55,513 bases of DNA from Selaginella moellendorffii (taxonomy: Eukaryota; Streptophyta; Lycopodiopsida; Selaginellales; Selaginellaceae), in NCBI RefSeq assembly GCF_000143415.4, contig NW_003314365.1:1-55513 (forward strand). The letters are read 5' to 3'. A program made the translations under genes and the position numbers. Below the pieces are notes generated by a model. That model did no database searches, was not told the origin of the DNA, and was given only the letters and a program-made list of their open reading frames with translations. This document shows positions 50,800-55,513 of this stretch, piece after piece. The first letter of the stretch is position 1. Each line of letters begins with the position of its first letter.

Positions 50800-51773
50800 T
50801 TTCTTCTTTCGGAGAAGATTGATGCCTTTGTCTCAAAAACTTGCCGAGATGTCGGTGGCGAGTACAATGTAGTGTTCGTTGCCGTCATCGCCAAGGCTGA
50901 ATTTTTCGAGTTTTTGGTCGGCTGGAATTGATGGAATGTAGGCAACTTTGTTGTGGTTGTCGACTGTGAATGCCGGTGGCGCTTCGAGTTTTGTATCTCG
51001 AGTGACTGGATTTTTCAGTGCTGATGTAATCAGGGGTCGTTCTCATTGGAAGTCGGTGACAATTCGGAAGAGGTCGATCTCGGCCAAAGGTTCGAGATCG
51101 GGGTAGGCTTTGAGAATTTGTTGTTCTTCATAGTCGTTGAGGCCATCTTCGAGATTATATTCTTCCAAGTCAATAGGTTGGTTTTGGCTGGACAGCGATT
51201 TGGTCGCTTTTGTCAACACAGTTGTCGGTCTGTCTGGTCTGCAAAGGATAAGATTGTCATTGGGCCAATCTTGATAAACTTGGGCAGTTCGGAGCCAAGG
51301 TCAACCGAGGAAAATTGAGTATCCATTGGTCTGCTCTGGTAGTTTGAGGATGACATAGTTGACTGGTATTTCAGTGCCTTGAATGGTGGGGTTGACTTTT
51401 CGGATGATGCCTTTGGGTTGAATAGATCGGTGGTCGGCCATTCGGACATTGAAAGGTGCTGGGTGGACTGGGCCGATGTTGAGTTGTTGAACAAGACTTT
51501 CTTCAATAATATTAACGCTAGAGCCGCCGTCAATTATGGCTCCTCGAACAAGGTGTTTGTCGAGTCGTAGGTCAATTGTCAGAACATCATTGTCACAATC
51601 GCCTGGTTGAATCTCGGTTCGAAATGTGTCAACAGCTGTCTGTGTCGAGTTGAGTGTGGGCGAGTCTGTCAAAGTGTTGGTCTGTGCAGATGTTAGATCG
51701 GTGAGCTGTTTGGTGAGGTAGGGTGCAATCTTCAGCAGTTGGCCGATGGTGATCTGAATATTTTGGTTGAGGA
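50800..51773 (-). pseudogene. Gypsy RT N-terminus, linker and protease, unit 2
   Basis: Protease at 51301-51672 is the best preserved: GAIIDGGSSVNIIEESLVQQ, HPAPFNVRMADHRSIQPKG and VILKLPEQTNGYSIFLG, open for 123 codons. Broken frames toward RT (stops near 51213 and 51046). Confidence 0.82.
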
Positions 51774-51778
51774 TAGTC
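51774..51778. repeat. Target-site duplication TAGTC (left) of the solo LTR
   Basis: Repeated at 53227-53231. The uninterrupted copies (for example 38905) have it once in GGATAGTCTCTGC. Confidence 0.9.
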
Positions 51779-53226
51779 TGTCGCGAATGTGACTTCGGGT
51801 ATCGAAAGTTACCTGTCGACTAGTCCTTACGGACACTCTTACCTTACTGCCACGATGGCAGGAGGTCGGTATTGCTGGACCCTTTATTAGTCCCTCTTGT
51901 TCAAGTGTTAGTAAACTGGGCTTAACACCTGTACTTAGCCAAATGGACATAAGGTAGGAACTCCTATGTGTTTCTAGCTGAGCATACTCAGCCTGGCTTT
52001 TAGTTCTCTTTTGGTCTGTCTTGCACTAGCTTGACAAGAACCCTCGCGTATTGAGATTAGTCCCTCAATATTGCTACATGATAACTTACCGTGTCTGCCA
52101 AACACCCTTGCTATCATGCCCTTTGTGTTAGTCTCATTTCGGTCCCAAATGCTATTTATGGAAAGTGTCTAGATTTGCTCATTTGGCATATCTACGGAAT
52201 GTAGAGATCGGCTTGAACACGATGGTGTTCGTCCCGTGTCCAAATTCGCAATCTAAGGACATTCCATATTTGGTAAGTTTCGAGCTTGTCCCAGAGACTA
52301 ACTCCTGATACTAAGGGAGGCTTGGGGTGAAAGCCCAAAGCGTGTGTTCCTCAAGGGGGGGGGGGGGGGGGGGGGGGTTTCGGGGGGGCGAGGGGGACTG
52401 GGGGGGGGCGACGCCACGGGGGGGGGAAGGGTCCAGCCGGGGGGGGGGGGGATGGATATAGTCCCGAGGGGGTGGTCGACGGGTGGGGGGGGGGGGGGGG
52501 TTGACCCGGGGGGGGGTGGGCAAGGGGCATCTGGAGGACGGAGAGGGGGGGGGGGCCACGGGGGGGTGGGGGGGGGGGGGAGGGGGGGGAGTGGTGGGGG
52601 GAGGCGGGGGGGGGGGGGGGGTCGGGACGAGGGGTGGGCTAGATAACGCACGGGGGGGGGGGGGGGGGGTTATGGGGGGTTCCAAATGTATAGTAGGGAT
52701 AGTGGGTAGGTCGGGCATGGCTGACCAACCTGAGGTATAGTCTAGCTCCTGCTTGCGTGCCTGTCCTTGTTCTGCGTCCGGCTTGGGTCTAAGCCCAAGT
52801 TCCATTCCATGCTAGTTGGTGGAGTACCCATATCCTTGCGTTAGGCCACCGGTATGCCGAAATAGCGCTAGACTCCGTTTGGCTCCGTTTTGCGTGCTGG
52901 TCCTGGCATTGGGATGCTGGTCGCTCCAGGATTGTTCCAAGTCGCTCCGAGCTCCCGTCCCTTCGCTCCTTGGGCTGTATGCTCGGGAGTTGCTCCGTGG
53001 TCCGGTTCCATCACTCCTTGGCGTCACGCTTGGGAGTTTGGCACCGTTCCTTCGTTCAGTGGCCCAAGGCCCTGAACCTCAGGTTCCTATGGACACGTGG
53101 CATGGACACGTGGTATGTGACACATGGCATCTGTCACGTGGCACAAAGAGGGTTTAGGTTCCGCTTCGTGGTGTTATCCTATGGTAAATCACCATAGGAT
53201 AAAGGGTCAAAACCACGTGCGCTACA
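51779..53226. mobile_element. Solo LTR, 1,448 bp, inserted in the Gypsy protease-gag linker
   Basis: Starts TGTCGCGAATGTGACTTCGG and ends GTGCGCTACA, flanked by TAGTC on both sides: TG...CA ends and a 5-bp target duplication are typical of an LTR retrotransposon reduced by LTR-LTR recombination. It is unrelated to the 0.25-0.29-kb LTR of the surrounding element. It contains a strongly G-rich block (52350-52680) and no ORF with protein-like sequence. The orientation of the parental element is unknown. Confidence 0.87.
52350..52680 (+). repeat. Poly-G-rich block inside the solo LTR
   Basis: Runs of up to about 20 G, interrupted by short CGA, CCA and TTT words. It could form G-quadruplexes, or be a low-quality sequencing or assembly region. 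The long Pro- or Gly-rich frames here are artefacts of composition. Confidence 0.8.
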
Positions 53227-53231
53227 TAGTC
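53227..53231. repeat. Target-site duplication TAGTC (right)
   Basis: Partner of 51774-51778. Confidence 0.9.
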
Positions 53232-53971
53232 TCTACTACTTCTTGGATTTTGTCGAAGTTTGCCAAATTGTGTTCTGGTGTCACTGTCGATGTTGGACGA
53301 TTTGTCTGTCGGTTTTCTGGTACTGAGTCTTGGCATTGTTGTCGAGCTGGTGATGGTTGAGCTTCATTGTCGGAGTCTAAAATTACTAATTCGGGTGGTT
53401 GTAGAGCGAGTTGCCGTTGTATCTTGGCGGCTAACTTCTGCTTCTTTTCCCATTCCCAGAGTTTTGTCGGGCTCTCAAGGCCTTTCTCTTTACTATCTCC
53501 AGAATCTCTGTCTAGTTGTTGTTGTTTTTCTGCTTGAATTTGTGCTCGGGTTTGTACTGCCATGACTTGAGGATCTGAGTCATCATTGTCAGCATAAGGT
53601 AGTTCGTCGGTCTCGACCATCCTTGTTGTTGGTGGTTGCTGCTGGTTTTGATCTTGTTGTCGAGGAGGCGGTGGACCAAGTCTCGGCGGACCGCCTTGGT
53701 TTTGAAGTCGAGGTTGCCATGCTCGGTTGTTATAGTTGCCTTGGTAGCCATGGTCTTGATAACCTTGGCCTTGGTATCTTCGGTTTTGGTATCTTGGGTA
53801 TTGTTGGTATCCTTGGTTGTAGTTGTCTCGGTTTGCTGGGTAGTTCCAGTTCGGCGGGTGTTGTTGATCGTTGTAGTTGTTGTTGTAGTTGTTGTTGTAA
53901 TTGTTGTAATTATTGTAGCGAGGTTGATCATTCCATTGTCGACTCTGGTGTTGGAAGTTGTTTCTTAGCAA
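53232..53971 (-). pseudogene. Gypsy Asn/Tyr/Gln-rich linker between gag and protease, unit 2
   Basis: An unbroken frame of 249 codons: repeated NNYN and QGYQ words, GGPPRLGPPPPRQQDQNQQQ, then VETDELPYADNDDSDPQVMA. The low-complexity part comes from simple TTGTTG-type repeats on the plus strand. The solo LTR separates it from the protease. Confidence 0.75.
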
Positions 53972-55513
53972 TCTCCAGTTTGTTGGAGGTGGTGGCTGGT
54001 AATTGTTGAAGTATTGATTTGGATATGGTTTTTGAAATTGCTGTCGGGGATAGTTCGAGACTTGTCAAACTTCTGGAGAATTTCAAAATCTGCAAGTTTT
54101 GGCATCATGACCTTCTTTGGTACAGATCTGGCATTTGGAGATTTGGAGCTTGTAGTCACTTGCCAGATGTCCTTCGTTCTTGCACTTAGTACACCAAATT
54201 CTAGATCAAAATTCTTTGATGTCGGCCTTGGCTTTTCCCTTGAGCTTGTCGATTGTTTTCTTGAGTTTCCGAAGTTTTGACTTGGTGCTCTCTCCAAGTT
54301 CATCTCGGAGTTGTTGTCCGAACTGCTATCAGAATCTGAGTTATCTGTGTCATCTACTTGTGCTGTCATTCGTCGAGCTTGAACATCTTGATGGGCTCTT
54401 GTGAGTTCGAGATAAGTGGCAACGTTGATGTGCATTGCTGCTTCTCAGAGGGATCGTTGGAGTCCTTGCATGTACCATTGGTAAAGTAATGTTTCGGTGG
54501 CACTGTTGCCTCATTTGCTAGCATGTTGAGTGAAGGTTTGAGTGTAGTTGTCGATGGATTGACCAGACTTCTACTTGAGTTTTTGGATCTTGTGATTGAG
54601 TGAGGGAAGACTTGAATTGGTCTATGAGCTTGAGTGCGAGGTCGTTGAAACTTGTATTTTGAGGAAGCGTTTGAGCCCATTTGTTGGCTCTCTTTCGAAA
54701 GGGTACATCAGAAATAGTATGGAAGTTCAGTCGTCTGGCTGTTGATTTGGATTGCTTCTCGGAACTGTTCAACATGTTTCTTGGCATCTTCTGACTTCAG
54801 ACCATGAAATAGTGGATAAGAGACGTGTCTTCCGATAGGTATGTTGGCGACGGCGGTAGTGACTGCCATTTGCTGTTGGTAGTAATGTTGGTATTGTCGA
54901 GGTTGTTTTGTCAGGTTGTCACCATGGAGTCCTAAGGTGATTTGTAGCAAGGGGTTGTCGAGGTCAATAGCAAAGTTGGTGTAAGAAGAAGGTGGTGAAT
55001 TGTTGTTGTTATTTAGTGGACTCTTCTCTGTTTTTTCTTCTATGTTGGGACTGTTTTTGGGTGTGTCATTGACGTCGTCGTCAGTATCGGGTTGCTTGCC
55101 GGTGTTGATTTTTGGAAGATGGTGCTCAAACTTGTTGTCGATGTATTTGTCAGAGTTATGTTGTCTTGGTTGTGGTTGTTCTTCTAAATTGTCAAAGAGT
55201 TCTTCGAATGTATAGTTGTGTGGTGATTGTGGTTGCTGTGGAAGATTGTTGTCGTCGTCGACGATTGGTTTGTCGATCTCGTTGTTGTTTGATGATTGGA
55301 GCTGTTTGGCAGTTTGGTGTGAGTTGTTGACATCGAGTGCTTGACTATTGGACGATTCAGGTTGTTCATCTTTACTGCTGTTGACTGAGTATATCGGAGT
55401 GCGACTGTAATTGGTGAAGTCGAGTTGTTGTCTCGTCAGCGTGTTGAAGTTGAAAGCGTGTTCGAAAGATCTTGCTGATAGTGGGCTTCGGTAGATGTTG
55501 GAAGCAAATGTGG
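53972..55513 (-). pseudogene. Gypsy gag, unit 2 (continues beyond window)
   Basis: Zinc knuckles near 54080-54200, acidic DNSDSDSSSDNNSEMN near 54330, capsid block PFRKRANKWAQTLPQNTSFN near 54700 and GRHVSYPLFHGLKSEDAKKH near 54820, N-terminal gag to the right edge. Unlike unit 1, the segment 54870-55180 is normal gag without an integrase insert. Confidence 0.8.

Larger units (their letters stand above)
42537..55513. repeat. Tandem segmental duplication, unit 2 (continues beyond window)
   Basis: Colinear with unit 1 after removing the hAT (45023-47902) and solo LTR (51779-53226) insertions and allowing for a deletion of about 570 bp at 49740. Its gag lacks the integrase fragment of unit 1 and resembles copy A there, so gene conversion or unequal exchange between copies is likely. 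Confidence 0.8.

Noticed and set aside
52298-52805. Long Pro-rich and Gly-rich ORFs (up to 164 codons)
   Set aside because: Produced by homopolymer G/C runs inside the solo LTR; no protein-like sequence.

Overview
The window looks like repeat-rich nuclear DNA of a land plant. Evidence: Ty3/Gypsy retrotransposons, a hAT element, an interstitial TTTAGGG-type repeat, PPR-protein debris, a START-domain remnant and very short introns. A lycophyte such as Selaginella is my best guess, but this is an inference. Almost every reading frame is broken, and I see no convincing intact host gene.

Layout. 1-2764: minus-strand gag-protease-RT start of one Gypsy copy (copy B), running off the left edge. 2765-4427 and 16930-22333: the two halves of a second Gypsy copy (copy A; 5' LTR 22044-22333). 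Its reverse transcriptase is split by a 12.5-kb DNA transposon at 4428-16929 with 24-bp inverted ends and an apparent AAAT target duplication. 22334-32327: a mosaic of SINE-like and other repeats, pseudogenes (START, PPR, Crinkler/RHS-like NTPase), a tRNA-Thr-like sequence and one orphan ORF. 32328-42536 and 42537-55513: two tandem copies of a block holding PPR debris, a 3' LTR, two accessory ORFs and a Gypsy pol-gag. The second copy was later hit by a 2.88-kb hAT element (45023-47902, 8-bp target duplication) and by a 1.45-kb solo LTR (51779-53226, 5-bp target duplication).

The most interesting part is the 12.5-kb transposon. It carries two divergent gene modules. The plus-strand one (13069-16044) resembles the DUF7869-type, probably DDE/RNase H-fold, transposase family. 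The minus-strand one (4870-10242, upstream exon uncertain) can be assembled from 11 exons into 1,628 codons with every splice phase consistent. It combines a possible ParB/sulfiredoxin-like domain, a possible methyltransferase-like segment, an acidic region and a C-terminal FCP1/NIF-type HAD phosphatase domain. About 20 copies of a 22-bp palindrome (core GGCATGAGGCCTCATGCC) are scattered through the element and I saw none outside it; seven sit in introns of the minus gene. Six of the premature stops in the two genes are each one C-to-T change from a Gln or Arg codon, as expected if the element was silenced by cytosine methylation and then decayed.

The Gypsy copies share odd features: a TGA in RNase H in all three copies where it can be read, an integrase deletion shared by two copies, and an integrase-gag chimeric junction present at two loci. 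This suggests spread by segmental duplication or in trans rather than autonomous copying. All domain calls come from reading motifs by eye; no database search was run.
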